Of a DNA stretch of 57,236 nt, positions 1 through 8,288 are shown piece by piece (the first letter of the stretch is position 1; the number at the start of each line of letters is the position of its first letter). Location of the stretch: the NCBI GenBank assembly GCA_938018185.1, contig CALIIW010000132.1, positions 1 to 57,236 of the forward strand. The letters run 5' to 3'. The stretch is from an uncultured Saprospiraceae bacterium (GTDB taxonomy: Bacteria > Bacteroidota > Bacteroidia > Chitinophagales > Saprospiraceae). Below the pieces are notes generated by a model. It did no database searches. It saw nothing but the letters and a program-made list of their open reading frames with translations, and was not told where the DNA came from. A program made the position numbers and the translations under genes.

Positions 1-227
1 GCATGCAAAAGAATAAAAAAGTACAAACCCCAAGAAACAGTTTTGATCAAAGGATTGCCAGTCATGAACTTTGCATAGCTATTGAAAGCTGCTCCGTCAT
101 CTCCGTATAACAATTGCAAGTTTCCGATTAGGTGCACGATAAGAAATGTTATCAAGAACAAACCAGTCAAACTCATGACTAGTTTTTTACCTATCGAAGA
201 AGTAAGGAAATTAATTAACCACTTCAT
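1..227 (-). CDS. sdhC: Succinate dehydrogenase cytochrome b subunit, C-terminally truncated by window edge
   Basis: Reading the minus strand from the ATG at 227 gives an open frame that runs off the left edge after about 75 codons. The visible protein begins [15 protein letters not shown], continues into a hydrophobic helix, then [12 protein letters not shown] and a second hydrophobic stretch ([13 protein letters not shown]). This matches the Bacteroidota/epsilon-type cytochrome b558 of succinate dehydrogenase / fumarate reductase, a membrane anchor that passes electrons from succinate oxidation to quinone. The His of VHLIGN is the kind of residue that ligates haem in this family (family knowledge). 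SdhA and SdhB would be expected further left, outside the window. The first gene on its right is divergent. Confidence 0.85.
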   Translation of the reverse strand, partial: MKWLINFLTSSIGKKLVMSLTGLFLITFLIVHLIGNLQLLYGDDGAAFNSYAKFMTGNPLIKTVSWGLYFFILLH

Positions 228-487
228 TTATAGAATATTTAGCTTAGATGGTTTCGTAATTGAATTGATTCACAAAATATAAATTATACAAGCGCACAAC
301 AAAGGAAGACTTGATAAAATTTTATTTAGAATCGTTCTAAACAGAGCCAGTGACTGTTTACCAGTTTTAGTTTTTCTTAAAAAAATGACTCCTAAAGATG
401 AATAAACATAGGAAACCTACTTTTTATAAGTGCCATAGATCGTATACTACTAATTTTAACACATATTGTTCGAAAAGTCCTAAAAAT
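228..487. other. Divergent intergenic region between sdhC and a hypothetical gene
   Basis: About 335 bases lie between the sdhC start and the next gene, the last part being the heptamer tract listed separately. It is AT-rich and holds no convincing reading frame, RNA gene or exact TAnnTTTG box. It presumably carries the sdhC promoter, but I cannot place it. Confidence 0.4.
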
Positions 488-522
488 ATGAACTTTATAC
501 TATGAATTATGAACTACGAACA
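488..522. repeat. Degenerate heptamer tandem tract (ATGAACT-like)
   Basis: Five units in strict 7-bp phase: ATGAACT (488), TTATACT (495), ATGAATT (502), ATGAACT (509) and ACGAACA (516). On the other strand the unit reads AGTTCAT, closely related to the GTTCATC units found behind stop codons elsewhere in the window. This copy lies in a divergent upstream region and not behind a stop codon. Confidence 0.55.
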
Positions 523-562
523 AGTACAAAACCATATCTTTAGCCTCTAAAAATCTAATAAA

Positions 563-1063
563 TTGAATCCAAGTAAAAAGCAAATCTTCAAAGACTATTT
601 GAAGAAATTTCCTGAAATTAGCCCTCCTTTGACCTTAACCGAAGATTCTCCAAGAGCATTCTCGAGCTACAATGAATCCTTTAACTCCCTGATGATCACA
701 GAAATTTTGCTGCAATCAGAGGAGAGCGAGCCAGATGAGTTTACTGAATTTATACCTTGTATTAAAATACCGAACACAAAAGACTTTTATGCCGTTATAT
801 ACTGGAAGGCTAGCTTAATGAATTATCAGTTTATTCTAGTAACTTACAACAAAGCCGGGGTGCTTATCGATAAAGCCATTATAGCAGGCACAAGCAACCT
901 GGAAGGTGTTTTAGTCAAATCTGTCGCAAGTATCGATGAAGATTGGATAATAACAATTGTCACTGGTGCTTCAGAATTCCAACAAACTGATTACGATCCT
1001 AAGCTTAGCAAAGCTTTTAGTTTAGAAATTATGGAGGGAGGAATAATTATTTCTTCTGAATAA
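563..1063 (+). CDS. Hypothetical protein, 166 aa
   Basis: Not recognised. The frame is closed by a stop at 548, so the TTG at 563 (MNPSKKQIFK) is the only early start; the next Met lies about 37 codons inside. The protein is soluble, with no signal peptide or membrane helix. It has an acidic segment around residues 50-60 (SEESEPDEFTEF) and a beta-rich centre (DFYAVIYWKASLMNYQFILV). The gene ends 31 bases before rnr on the same strand, so the two are probably co-transcribed, but nothing in the sequence ties it to RNA decay. Confidence 0.7.
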   Translation: MNPSKKQIFKDYLKKFPEISPPLTLTEDSPRAFSSYNESFNSLMITEILLQSEESEPDEFTEFIPCIKIPNTKDFYAVIYWKASLMNYQFILVTYNKAGVLIDKAIIAGTSNLEGVLVKSVASIDEDWIITIVTGASEFQQTDYDPKLSKAFSLEIMEGGIIISSE

Positions 1064-1094
1064 TTGATTTTGGAATTTAAAATATTAAAATAAG

Positions 1095-3242
1095 ATGGCT
1101 AGAAAGAATAAATCTTTCAAGGGGAAGAAGTTGACGAGTGCTGAATTGCAAAAACGCATACTTATACTTTTTAAGAATAATCCTAAGGGCAAATACAGCC
1201 CAAAACAAATAATACATAGATTAAACATAGTCAATTCAAAAGACTCTGTACAATCTGCATTGGACAAGCTCAATAAATCTGGTTTACTATCCAAGAAGGA
1301 TACGCCCAAATTTAGAGTAGTTCCAAAAGCATTCTACAAACAATTTAATGACACCTTGGTAGGGACAGTCGATATGACTCGAACGGGTTCTGCGTATATT
1401 TCTACAGAAGGATCTGATCAAGACATTTACATCCCTGCAAAAAGATTGCACGGAGCACTTCATGGTGATACGGTCAAAATAAGAGCTTTCTATCCTAAAG
1501 GAAGGAGAAAACCGGAAGGAGAAATTTTGGCAGTAATCGAAAGAGCAACGGATCATTTTATTGGAACTGTTCAAAAGTCAAGAAATTACAACTTAGTTAT
1601 ACCTGACAAAGAAAATTTAGCTTTTGACATTATCATTCCAGAAAATAAAATGCGTAATGCTCAAGAAGGTGAAAAAGTAGTTGTCAGAATCATAGAATGG
1701 CCTTCTAAGAAAAAGCCAACTCCAGTTGGAGAAATAACAACTGTTCTTGGCAAAGAAGGTAGCTCAGATATTGAAATGAAATCAATTCTTGTAGGTGCTG
1801 GTTTTCCATTGGATTTTTCTGATGAAGTAATGCAAGAAGCTGATGCCTTAAAAGATAAGATTACTAAGCAAGAATTATCTAGAAGACTTGATCTTAGAGA
1901 AGTAATTACTTTCACTATTGATCCCGCTGATGCAAAAGATTTTGATGATGCCATATCAATTCAATTACTTGAAAATGGTTTATTAGAAATTGGGGTACAC
2001 ATCGCAGATGTTACTCATTTTGTGAAACCAAAAACGGAATTGGATCAAGAGGCATACAAGCGTTCTACCTCTGTTTATTTAGTAGATAGAGTTTTGCCTA
2101 TGCTTCCAGAAAAAATCTCTAACGTGCTCTGCTCGCTTAGGCCAAATGAAGACAAATATACCTTCTCTGCAATTTTTCATTTCAATGAAAAAAATAAGAT
2201 CGTTAAAGAATGGTTTGGAAAGACCGTCATTCATTCTGACAAAAGATTCACTTATGAAGAAGCACAGGATGTGCTTGAAGCAGGACAAGGAACTTTCTAC
2301 GATGAACTATTAAACTTAAATAAATTAGCCAAGCATCTAAAAAAAGCACGTTTCAAAAATGGCTCAATCAATTTTGAAACCGATGAGGTCAAATTCAAAC
2401 TTGATGAAACCGGCAAGCCGCTTGGTATTTATTTAAAAGAAAGAAAAGACGCTCATAAACTTGTTGAGGAATTCATGTTATTAGCCAACAAAAGAGTGGC
2501 AAAATTCATGACAAAGAAAGCCAAGGGAAGAGAAATTCCTTACATTTATCGGGTACACGATCTTCCTAATTCAGACAAGGTGAATGACTTTGCTTTATTC
2601 GCTAAAGAACTTGGCGTAAGTATGCAAACTGATACGCCGGAACAAATAGCCAAATCGTACAACAGTATGATGAAATTGGTTGAAAAAGATCCAGCTTTAA
2701 AAGTATTAGAATCTCTTGCCATTAGGACCATGTCAAAAGCAGAATACTCTTCTGACAACATTGGTCACTATGGATTAGCTTTTGAATTCTATTCTCATTT
2801 TACCTCCCCAATAAGAAGATACTCTGATGTATTAGCTCATAGAATTTTAGAGCAAAACCTTAAAGCCGAATACATGGTCAACAAGGAAAAGCTTGAACTT
2901 AAATGCATACATATTTCTAAAATGGAGCGTAAAGCAATGGGCGCTGAAAGAGAAAGTATAAAATACAAACAAGTTGAATACCACGAAGATCAAGTAGGAA
3001 ATGATTTTGATGCCTTCGTTACAGGCTTCAGTGAAAGAGGCTTTTTTGTAGAGACTGCTACTTCAAAAGCAGAAGGTATGATTTCCTATTCTAGCCTTGG
3101 AGAACACTTCGAACTAGAAGCTGGCAGAATGAAAGCTCGTGGAGCAAGCACAGGAAAAGTTATCAAAATGGGCGATAAGATTAGAGTTCAAATAAAAGCA
3201 ACTAATTTAGATAAAAGGCAGATTGATTTCATAGTTGCCTAA
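1095..3242 (+). CDS. rnr: Ribonuclease R
   Basis: A 3'-5' exoribonuclease of the RNase II/RNB family that degrades structured RNA in the cytoplasm. The 715 aa order is typical of RNase R: a basic start (MARKNKSFKGKK); a winged-helix domain (about 15-75); OB/cold-shock folds (about 80-225); the RNB catalytic domain with the acidic metal-binding motif DPADAKDFDDA (near residue 276) and the later HFTSPIRRYSDVLAHR; and a C-terminal S1 domain (FDAFVTGFSERGFFVE, about 640-715). All four Asp of the RNB motif are present. The ATG start is preceded by an AT-rich leader, as usual in this phylum. A strong hairpin follows the stop. Confidence 0.95.
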   Translation: MARKNKSFKGKKLTSAELQKRILILFKNNPKGKYSPKQIIHRLNIVNSKDSVQSALDKLNKSGLLSKKDTPKFRVVPKAFYKQFNDTLVGTVDMTRTGSAYISTEGSDQDIYIPAKRLHGALHGDTVKIRAFYPKGRRKPEGEILAVIERATDHFIGTVQKSRNYNLVIPDKENLAFDIIIPENKMRNAQEGEKVVVRIIEWPSKKKPTPVGEITTVLGKEGSSDIEMKSILVGAGFPLDFSDEVMQEADALKDKITKQELSRRLDLREVITFTIDPADAKDFDDAISIQLLENGLLEIGVHIADVTHFVKPKTELDQEAYKRSTSVYLVDRVLPMLPEKISNVLCSLRPNEDKYTFSAIFHFNEKNKIVKEWFGKTVIHSDKRFTYEEAQDVLEAGQGTFYDELLNLNKLAKHLKKARFKNGSINFETDEVKFKLDETGKPLGIYLKERKDAHKLVEEFMLLANKRVAKFMTKKAKGREIPYIYRVHDLPNSDKVNDFALFAKELGVSMQTDTPEQIAKSYNSMMKLVEKDPALKVLESLAIRTMSKAEYSSDNIGHYGLAFEFYSHFTSPIRRYSDVLAHRILEQNLKAEYMVNKEKLELKCIHISKMERKAMGAERESIKYKQVEYHEDQVGNDFDAFVTGFSERGFFVETATSKAEGMISYSSLGEHFELEAGRMKARGASTGKVIKMGDKIRVQIKATNLDKRQIDFIVA

Positions 3243-3274
3243 ACGATTCAGAAAAAACTCTATTTTGAGCCCCT

Positions 3275-3308
3275 AAAGGCACAATAGGCTATTTCTATTG
3301 TGCCTTTT
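3275..3308 (+). terminator. Stem-loop terminator after rnr
   Basis: A perfect 13-bp stem, AAAGGCACAATAG (3275-3287) with CTATTGTGCCTTT (3295-3307) and a 7-nt loop, lies 33 bases after the rnr stop. It is followed by only a short T stretch (TTTTGTG), so termination strength is uncertain. Confidence 0.65.
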
Positions 3309-3394
3309 GTGTAAATCTATTGTATCTATGTGGTAAATTTTAAACCCATTAAACCTTTCAACATCCTAATCGTCTAAACATCAAACGGTATCCT

Positions 3395-3952
3395 TTGGAG
3401 CAAGAAATTGATCACAAAATACTAGCCTTAATACAAGATAAAACCAGCATAGACAAAGGTTTTAGGCTGTTAATGGATACCTACCAAGAAAAGCTTTATA
3501 GACAGGTACGAAGAATGCTTAATGAGCATGCAGATGCAAATGATGTATTGCAGAATGTGATGATCAAAGTGTATAGGAGCATTCATAAATTTGAAGGAAA
3601 ATCATCATTATTCACTTGGCTTTACAGAATAGCTACCAATGAGACATTGACTTTTATAAAATCAAAAAAAAGAAAGGAAACAAGCTCGATTGACAATGAA
3701 GATTTAGGCTTGGACAAAAGCCTTAGAGCAGAACATTCGATTGCTTCAGAAGAAGTACAGTATTACTTAAATAAAGCAATGGAGCAGTTGCCTGAAAAAC
3801 AAAAATTAGTTTTCAATATGAGGTATTTTGATGAGATGCCCTATGAAGAAATTTCTAAAGTTTTAGATACCTCTGTTGGCGCATTGAAGGCATCTTATCA
3901 TCATGCAGTAAAAAAAATTGAAGCTTTTATAAGACAAGCAGATATTATATAG
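3395..3952 (+). CDS. ECF-type RNA polymerase sigma factor, 185 aa
   Basis: A sigma-70 family factor with only regions 2 and 4. Region 2 spans about residues 22-95 (ADANDVLQNVMIKVYRSI, then SSLFTWLYRIATNETL). Region 4 is at about 125-180 (LPEKQKLVFNMRYFDEMP, then YEEISKVLDTSVGALKAS). Translation most likely starts at TTG 3395 (MEQEIDHK). It begins a three-gene cassette: 17 bases downstream is a single-pass membrane protein, and 12 bases after that a Spy-like periplasmic protein. That arrangement suggests a membrane-sequestered envelope-stress sigma factor. The stimulus cannot be read from sequence. Confidence 0.9.
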   Translation: MEQEIDHKILALIQDKTSIDKGFRLLMDTYQEKLYRQVRRMLNEHADANDVLQNVMIKVYRSIHKFEGKSSLFTWLYRIATNETLTFIKSKKRKETSSIDNEDLGLDKSLRAEHSIASEEVQYYLNKAMEQLPEKQKLVFNMRYFDEMPYEEISKVLDTSVGALKASYHHAVKKIEAFIRQADII

Positions 3953-3969
3953 AAGTTAAGTTCATAATA

Positions 3970-4449
3970 ATGAAAAAGAACAAAGAAATACAAGAAGAGT
4001 TAGAAGGATTGAATTCCATTTTATCAAAAAAAGAATTGAAAGATAATTTTGAAATTCCTGCGGATTATTTTGAAAACTTTCAAAAGGAAGTATTCAATAA
4101 ACTAGATATAAATGAAGAGCTCCAATCTCCTAAGATAGGCAATGCTAAAACCCGAAGGATAAACTTTCGTTATACCCTTCCTATTGCAGCCAGTTTGGCT
4201 CTATTGCTTGGGTTGTTCTTCTTCACACAAAAAAATATTCCAGAAGGAACTATTGCTATGGATCAATTGTCTTCTGAAGACATTGAATCTTATATAAATG
4301 AAAACATTGACGATTTTGATGTTGAGCTTTTAAGCATGCTCGATTCTGATCAACAAAACCTACTGATTCCTAATGATGTTCAGATTGAAGATTATTTAGA
4401 TGAAAATTTAGATGACCTTGATCAAAGTTTAATTGACGAATTATTTTAA
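3970..4449 (+). CDS. Putative anti-sigma factor, single-pass membrane protein with acidic repeats
   Basis: A 159 aa protein directly after the ECF sigma gene. Its cytoplasmic half contains NFEIPADYFENFQKEV, a pattern often seen in Bacteroidota anti-sigma-like proteins. One membrane helix follows at about 69-86 (YTLPIAASLALLLGLFFF). The outer part is very acidic and holds two copies of one motif: IESYINENIDDFD (105-117) and IEDYLDENLDDLD (139-151). No zinc-binding anti-sigma (HxxxCxxC) motif is present. The role as anti-sigma factor is inferred from position and topology. Confidence 0.65.
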   Translation: MKKNKEIQEELEGLNSILSKKELKDNFEIPADYFENFQKEVFNKLDINEELQSPKIGNAKTRRINFRYTLPIAASLALLLGLFFFTQKNIPEGTIAMDQLSSEDIESYINENIDDFDVELLSMLDSDQQNLLIPNDVQIEDYLDENLDDLDQSLIDELF

Positions 4450-4461
4450 AATCCACTTATT

Positions 4462-4890
4462 ATGACACGTTTTATCTTATTAAGCATTTTAGGTATTTTC
4501 CTTACAGGACAAATTTCGGCACAAGGCAAAAGAGGAGACAGAATAAAGGCCATGAAAGTAGCTTTCATCACTGACAAGCTTGAATTAACCCCAGAAGAAT
4601 CTCAAAATTTTTGGCCTATATACAACGAGTTATCTAGCAAACTTAGGGAAATTAGAAAAAGTCTTAAAAGGGAACCCTTGCAAGAAAACATTTCAGATGC
4701 AGAAGCGATGGATTTCATCAATAAGAAGTTTGATGCAGATCAAAAAGAGCTCGACCTAAAAAAAGAGTACACTTTAAGAATGAAAAGTGCTATCTCTCCA
4801 ATAAAACTAATTCGATTGCAAGAAGCAGAGAAACAATTTAAAAGAGAGTTATTGAAACATGCCAAAGAGAAAATGGGTGTTAAAAATTAA
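4462..4890 (+). CDS. Spy/CpxP-like periplasmic helical protein
   Basis: A 142 aa secreted protein with a clear signal peptide (MTRFILLSILGIFLTGQISA, cleavage near residue 20). The rest is charged and almost entirely helical. It contains LELTPEESQNFWPIYNEL (about 40-57) followed by a long Lys/Glu-rich coiled region (FDADQKELDLKKEY). This resembles the Spy/CpxP/LTXXQ sensors and chaperones of the envelope. It is third in the sigma / anti-sigma cassette, 12 bases behind the previous gene, so it may modulate or report that stress response. Function is inferred from fold and context. Confidence 0.65.
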   Translation: MTRFILLSILGIFLTGQISAQGKRGDRIKAMKVAFITDKLELTPEESQNFWPIYNELSSKLREIRKSLKREPLQENISDAEAMDFINKKFDADQKELDLKKEYTLRMKSAISPIKLIRLQEAEKQFKRELLKHAKEKMGVKN

Positions 4891-4942
4891 GGCATTTAAC
4901 AGTTGTCTTTTGAGCCTAATATGGTTTTCACTTACTTTTATC

Positions 4943-4950
4943 TACCTTTG
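4943..4950 (+). promoter_or_regulatory. Candidate -7 box for lgt
   Basis: TACCTTTG matches the Bacteroidota -7 consensus TAnnTTTG exactly and lies 17 bases before the lgt ATG, implying a very short leader. No TTG is found at the usual 17-23 bp upstream. The box overlaps a small hairpin (ACCTTTGGT with ACCAAGGT). Confidence 0.35.
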
Positions 4951-4966
4951 GTAAAAACCAAGGTTA

Positions 4967-5803
4967 ATGAGTACTTTCTTCCTTTCTATTTCGTGGGATC
5001 CTAGTCCAGAAATCTTTACTATTGGCGGCTTTGCCTTAAGATGGTACAGTCTATTCTTTCTAATTGGATTCTTGATCGGATTCCAGATCATGAAAAAGTT
5101 TTTTGTAAAAGAAGGAAAGCCAATTGAGTGGTTAGATAGCCTCCTAATCTATATAATGATTGGGACTATCTTTGGAGCAAGAATTGGACATTGCCTTTTT
5201 TATGATTGGGATTACTTTAGCGATCATTTACTCGAAATCATCTTACCAGTGCGTTTTGATCCATTTCAATTTGTAGGCTATAGGGGACTTGCTAGTCATG
5301 GAGGTGCCATCGCAATCATATTTATGATGTGGCTTTTTTCTAAAAAAATTACAAAATTACCCATGTTATGGATACTTGATAGAGTGGTTATCCCAACCGC
5401 TTTGACTGGTATGTTTATTCGTTTAGGAAATTTGATGAATTCAGAAATACTGGGAAAACCTACAGATGTTCCTTGGGCTTTTGATTTTCTTAGAGATTCA
5501 AAGTTAGCAGGCACTCCTGTACATCCAGTTCAATTGTATGAATCTATCTGTTATGGACTTATTTTTCTATTTATGTGGTGGCAATATTGGAAAACAGGAG
5601 CCAAAGACAAATTGGGATTCTTATTTGGAACATTCCTCGTATTAATTTGGTCTGCACGCTTCATATTAGAATATTTCAAGAGATCTCAAGGTGGATTCGA
5701 AACTTTTTTTGGTTCTGCCCTTTCAACTGGTCAACTACTAAGTATACCATTTATAATTATAGGTTTATATTTCGTCATACGTAAACCCAAGACAATTGCC
5801 TAA
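4967..5803 (+). CDS. lgt: Prolipoprotein diacylglyceryl transferase
   Basis: An inner-membrane enzyme that transfers diacylglycerol from phosphatidylglycerol to the lipobox Cys of prolipoproteins, the first step of lipoprotein maturation. The 278 aa sequence is strongly hydrophobic with about seven helices. It carries the family landmarks: YRGLASHGGAIAI (about 105-117), the signature FIRLGNLMNSEILGKPTD (about 150-167) and HPVQLYES (about 185-192). The many lipobox proteins in this window (for example at 5994, 10479, 23347, 25409, 36456 and 42156) are its likely substrates. Length is normal for the family. Confidence 0.95.
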   Translation: MSTFFLSISWDPSPEIFTIGGFALRWYSLFFLIGFLIGFQIMKKFFVKEGKPIEWLDSLLIYIMIGTIFGARIGHCLFYDWDYFSDHLLEIILPVRFDPFQFVGYRGLASHGGAIAIIFMMWLFSKKITKLPMLWILDRVVIPTALTGMFIRLGNLMNSEILGKPTDVPWAFDFLRDSKLAGTPVHPVQLYESICYGLIFLFMWWQYWKTGAKDKLGFLFGTFLVLIWSARFILEYFKRSQGGFETFFGSALSTGQLLSIPFIIIGLYFVIRKPKTIA

Positions 5804-5837
5804 TAACTTAACTTTAACATGTCACATGACGGAAAAA

Positions 5838-5869
5838 TTGGCATTAAATTTGTCTTATTAGTATCTTTG
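5838..5869 (+). promoter_or_regulatory. Candidate promoter for the di-haem peroxidase gene
   Basis: TTG (5838-5840), a 21-bp spacer and TATCTTTG (5862-5869) fit the Bacteroidota TTG-N(17-23)-TAnnTTTG pattern. Transcription would start near 5876, giving a leader of about 118 nt that contains the hairpin at 5930-5978. Confidence 0.5.
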
Positions 5870-5929
5870 TGGATGTTAAATATACCCTATAAGGGATATT
5901 GTTGTCCTCCTGATTACTACTTAAGTTTG

Positions 5930-5978
5930 TATAGAAGTTAAGAAGCTATCCCAATAGCCAAATAACTTAAATTCTATA
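5930..5978 (+). promoter_or_regulatory. Long leader hairpin upstream of peroxidase gene
   Basis: TATAGAAGTTAAG (5930-5942) pairs with CTTAAATTCTATA (5966-5978) over 13 positions with one mismatch. Inside it, GCTAT (5945-5949) pairs with ATAGC (5954-5958) around a CCCA loop. The structure ends 15 bases before the ATG at 5994, where it could affect ribosome access. No T-run follows, so it is not an obvious terminator. Confidence 0.45.
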
Positions 5979-5993
5979 CACCGATTTATTTTT

Positions 5994-7331
5994 ATGAAGC
6001 TGTTATTAAATACTTTGTTTCTTGCACTCATGGTTGGTACATTTTCTTGTACCACGGATCAACTTGATATGGCTGAAGTTGATTTAAGATTAGAGCAAGT
6101 ATTGGCTCAAGTTTCACCAACAGGTGATTCAAATTCATTTCAACTTCCTGAAGCAGGAGATTATTCTCAATTTTTACAAGACTCTAATAACCCTATGACA
6201 CCAGAAAAGGTGGAGCTTGGGAAATTGTTATTTTTTGAAACTGGTCTAGCTAAAGATGCTTTAAAAGATATAGGTAAAGACACTTATTCTTGTTCTTCTT
6301 GTCATGTACCTGAAAAAGGATTCATGCCTGGTCGAGTACAAGGCATTGCAGATGGCGGTATTGGTTTTGGAAATGCTGGAGAAGCAAGGTCCCGTTTTCA
6401 TCTATATGAAGAAAATGAGATGGATGTACAAGGCGCAAGACCACTTTCCTTACTTAATGTTGGTTTTGTTAACAATACCTCTTGGTCTGGGCAATTCGGA
6501 GCTGGAGGAATAAACGAAGGAACTGAAGATAAATGGGAAGGTGCCACAGAAGTAAACAATTTAGGATATGCAGGCTTAGAAAGCCAAAACATAGAAGGGC
6601 TTCATCTCCATAGAATGGATGCCTCAGAAGAAAATCTTAGAGCACTTGGTTATAAGGAAATGTTTGATAAGGCTTTTCCAAATTTTCCTACACATGAGAG
6701 ATATTCTGAAGTCACTACTAGTTTTGCATTGTCTGCTTATCTAAGAACCTTAATCCCAAATGAAGCACCTTTTCAGGAGTGGTTAAAAGGGGATATGCAT
6801 GCGATGAATGATCAAGAAAAAGAAGGTGCCATTCTATTCTTTGGCAAAGCTGGTTGTGTCAATTGCCATCAAGGTCCTGGTCTTAATAATCAAAAGTTTT
6901 ATGCTGTTGGCGTAAAAGATCTTTACGAAACTGGAGAGGCTTTCAATACAGGTCCTAATGACATCCGAAATTTAGGAAGAGGCGGTTTCACTGATGTTGC
7001 TGATGACTTATATAAATATAAAGTTCCGCAACTTTATAATTTAAAAAATTCTCCATTCTATTTTCATGGTTCTAGTAAAAATAGTATTAGATCTGTTGTG
7101 GAGTACTTTAATGAAGGAAAGAAAGAAAACGCAAATGTTCCTTCTCAAAACATCTCTGGTTTTTTCCACCCGCTTGACCTAAGTTATGAAGAGGTTACTT
7201 CTATTACAAGATTTTTAGAAAATTCACTTTATGATGAAAACCTTTCAAGGTATATGCCTGAAGAGGTGCTTTCTGGAAATTGCTTCCCAAACAATGACAT
7301 CCTATCTAGGGTACAAATGGGCTGCGAATAA
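5994..7331 (+). CDS. Di-haem cytochrome c peroxidase / MauG-family lipoprotein
   Basis: A 445 aa exported protein with a lipoprotein signal (lipobox ending GTFSC, Cys19). Two c-type haem sites are visible: CSSCH at residues 100-104 and CVNCH at 288-292. This is the arrangement of bacterial di-haem cytochrome c peroxidases and MauG-like enzymes, which reduce hydrogen peroxide or oxidise a protein or organic substrate in the periplasm. Whether it is a true peroxidase or a MauG-type oxidase cannot be decided here. It is monocistronic, has its own promoter candidate and a hairpin leader, and its stop directly abuts the convergent glycosyltransferase gene. Confidence 0.85.
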   Translation: MKLLLNTLFLALMVGTFSCTTDQLDMAEVDLRLEQVLAQVSPTGDSNSFQLPEAGDYSQFLQDSNNPMTPEKVELGKLLFFETGLAKDALKDIGKDTYSCSSCHVPEKGFMPGRVQGIADGGIGFGNAGEARSRFHLYEENEMDVQGARPLSLLNVGFVNNTSWSGQFGAGGINEGTEDKWEGATEVNNLGYAGLESQNIEGLHLHRMDASEENLRALGYKEMFDKAFPNFPTHERYSEVTTSFALSAYLRTLIPNEAPFQEWLKGDMHAMNDQEKEGAILFFGKAGCVNCHQGPGLNNQKFYAVGVKDLYETGEAFNTGPNDIRNLGRGGFTDVADDLYKYKVPQLYNLKNSPFYFHGSSKNSIRSVVEYFNEGKKENANVPSQNISGFFHPLDLSYEEVTSITRFLENSLYDENLSRYMPEEVLSGNCFPNNDILSRVQMGCE

Positions 7332-8102
7332 TTAATTTACTTTGTAGCTTTTTTTATCAAGGCGTTTGTACATATCCAACTTTACTATTCCTAATCTTTG
7401 AAAAAAATGTTGAAAGGAAACCCGCAATACACCCAATCCATATTTAATAGACCTTGGTAAATTAATTGAGGAAGCTTCTTCAAAATATTTGGTCGGGCAG
7501 GTTACTTCTGCGATATGAAAATCTGCATAGACTATTTGCGATAGTATCTCATTATCAAAAACAAAATCATCTGAGTTTTCATTAAAATTAATGGTCCTTA
7601 AAACCTCTCCACTAAATGCTCGATAGCCAGTATGGTATTCAGACAATTTATAACTGATCAGGATATTTTGACTTAAAGTCAAAAAACGATTGGCAATGTA
7701 TTTATACAATGGCATCCCGCCTTTCAAGGCACCTTTTCCTAAAATTCTACTGCCCAATACAACCGGATAAAGTTCTTCTCCGATGATGTTGACCATAGTT
7801 GGAATTAGCTTTGGTGTGTACTGATAGTCTGGATGCAACATGATAACAATATCTCCTCCTAAGTCCAAGGCTTTATTATAAAGCGACTTTTGATTACCAC
7901 CATAGCCTTTATTCTTTTCATGAGTGATAATATGTCGAATGCCTAGAGACTTCGCTTTCTCAACTGTATTATCCTTGGAGGCATCATCACAAAGGATGAC
8001 CTCGTCTACGAGATCCATTGGAACTTCTTTCAATGTCTTTTCCAAAGTCAAGGCAGCATTATATGCTGGCAACACTACTATAACTTTTTTTCCTTTGTAC
8101 AT
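7332..8102 (-). CDS. Family 2 glycosyltransferase (DPM1/GtrB-like)
   Basis: A 256 aa GT-A fold enzyme. The N-terminus KVIVVLPAYNAALTLEKTL is the typical GT2 opening, DDASKDNT (about 38-45) carries the nucleotide-sugar-binding Asp pair, and MLHPDYQY (about 88-95) supplies the DxD-like acidic position. It lacks the C-terminal membrane helices of some dolichol-phosphate mannose synthase relatives. It probably transfers a sugar from a nucleotide donor to a lipid carrier or glycan; donor and acceptor are unknown. It is a single gene, with no space before the convergent peroxidase gene and a good promoter match upstream. Confidence 0.85.
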   Translation of the reverse strand: MYKGKKVIVVLPAYNAALTLEKTLKEVPMDLVDEVILCDDASKDNTVEKAKSLGIRHIITHEKNKGYGGNQKSLYNKALDLGGDIVIMLHPDYQYTPKLIPTMVNIIGEELYPVVLGSRILGKGALKGGMPLYKYIANRFLTLSQNILISYKLSEYHTGYRAFSGEVLRTINFNENSDDFVFDNEILSQIVYADFHIAEVTCPTKYFEEASSINLPRSIKYGLGVLRVSFQHFFQRLGIVKLDMYKRLDKKSYKVN

Positions 8103-8141
8103 ACCGATATTATTATACTTATTTCTCTTCCTTAAGGTTCA

Positions 8142-8172
8142 CAAATATAAGTAAACAGAAAGTGCTCCACAA
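8142..8172 (-). promoter_or_regulatory. Promoter of the GT2 gene
   Basis: On the minus strand TTG (8172-8170), a 20-bp spacer and TATATTTG (8149-8142) form an exact match to the Bacteroidota TTG-N(17-23)-TAnnTTTG promoter. It lies about 40 bases before the ATG at 8102. Confidence 0.6.
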
Positions 8173-8288
8173 GACGGCCTACTTATTACAATAAAATGAA
8201 AATATTGGACCACTTTTGAAGTCAAACAGCAATGTATTCTTTGTCAAAGCCTTTTATTGCTTAGCTTTACCTATCAAAACACAAGAAT

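Noticed and set aside
5873-5941. 22-codon frame in the peroxidase leader
   Set aside because: The predicted transcription start lies at or after its ATG; the peptide is unremarkable.
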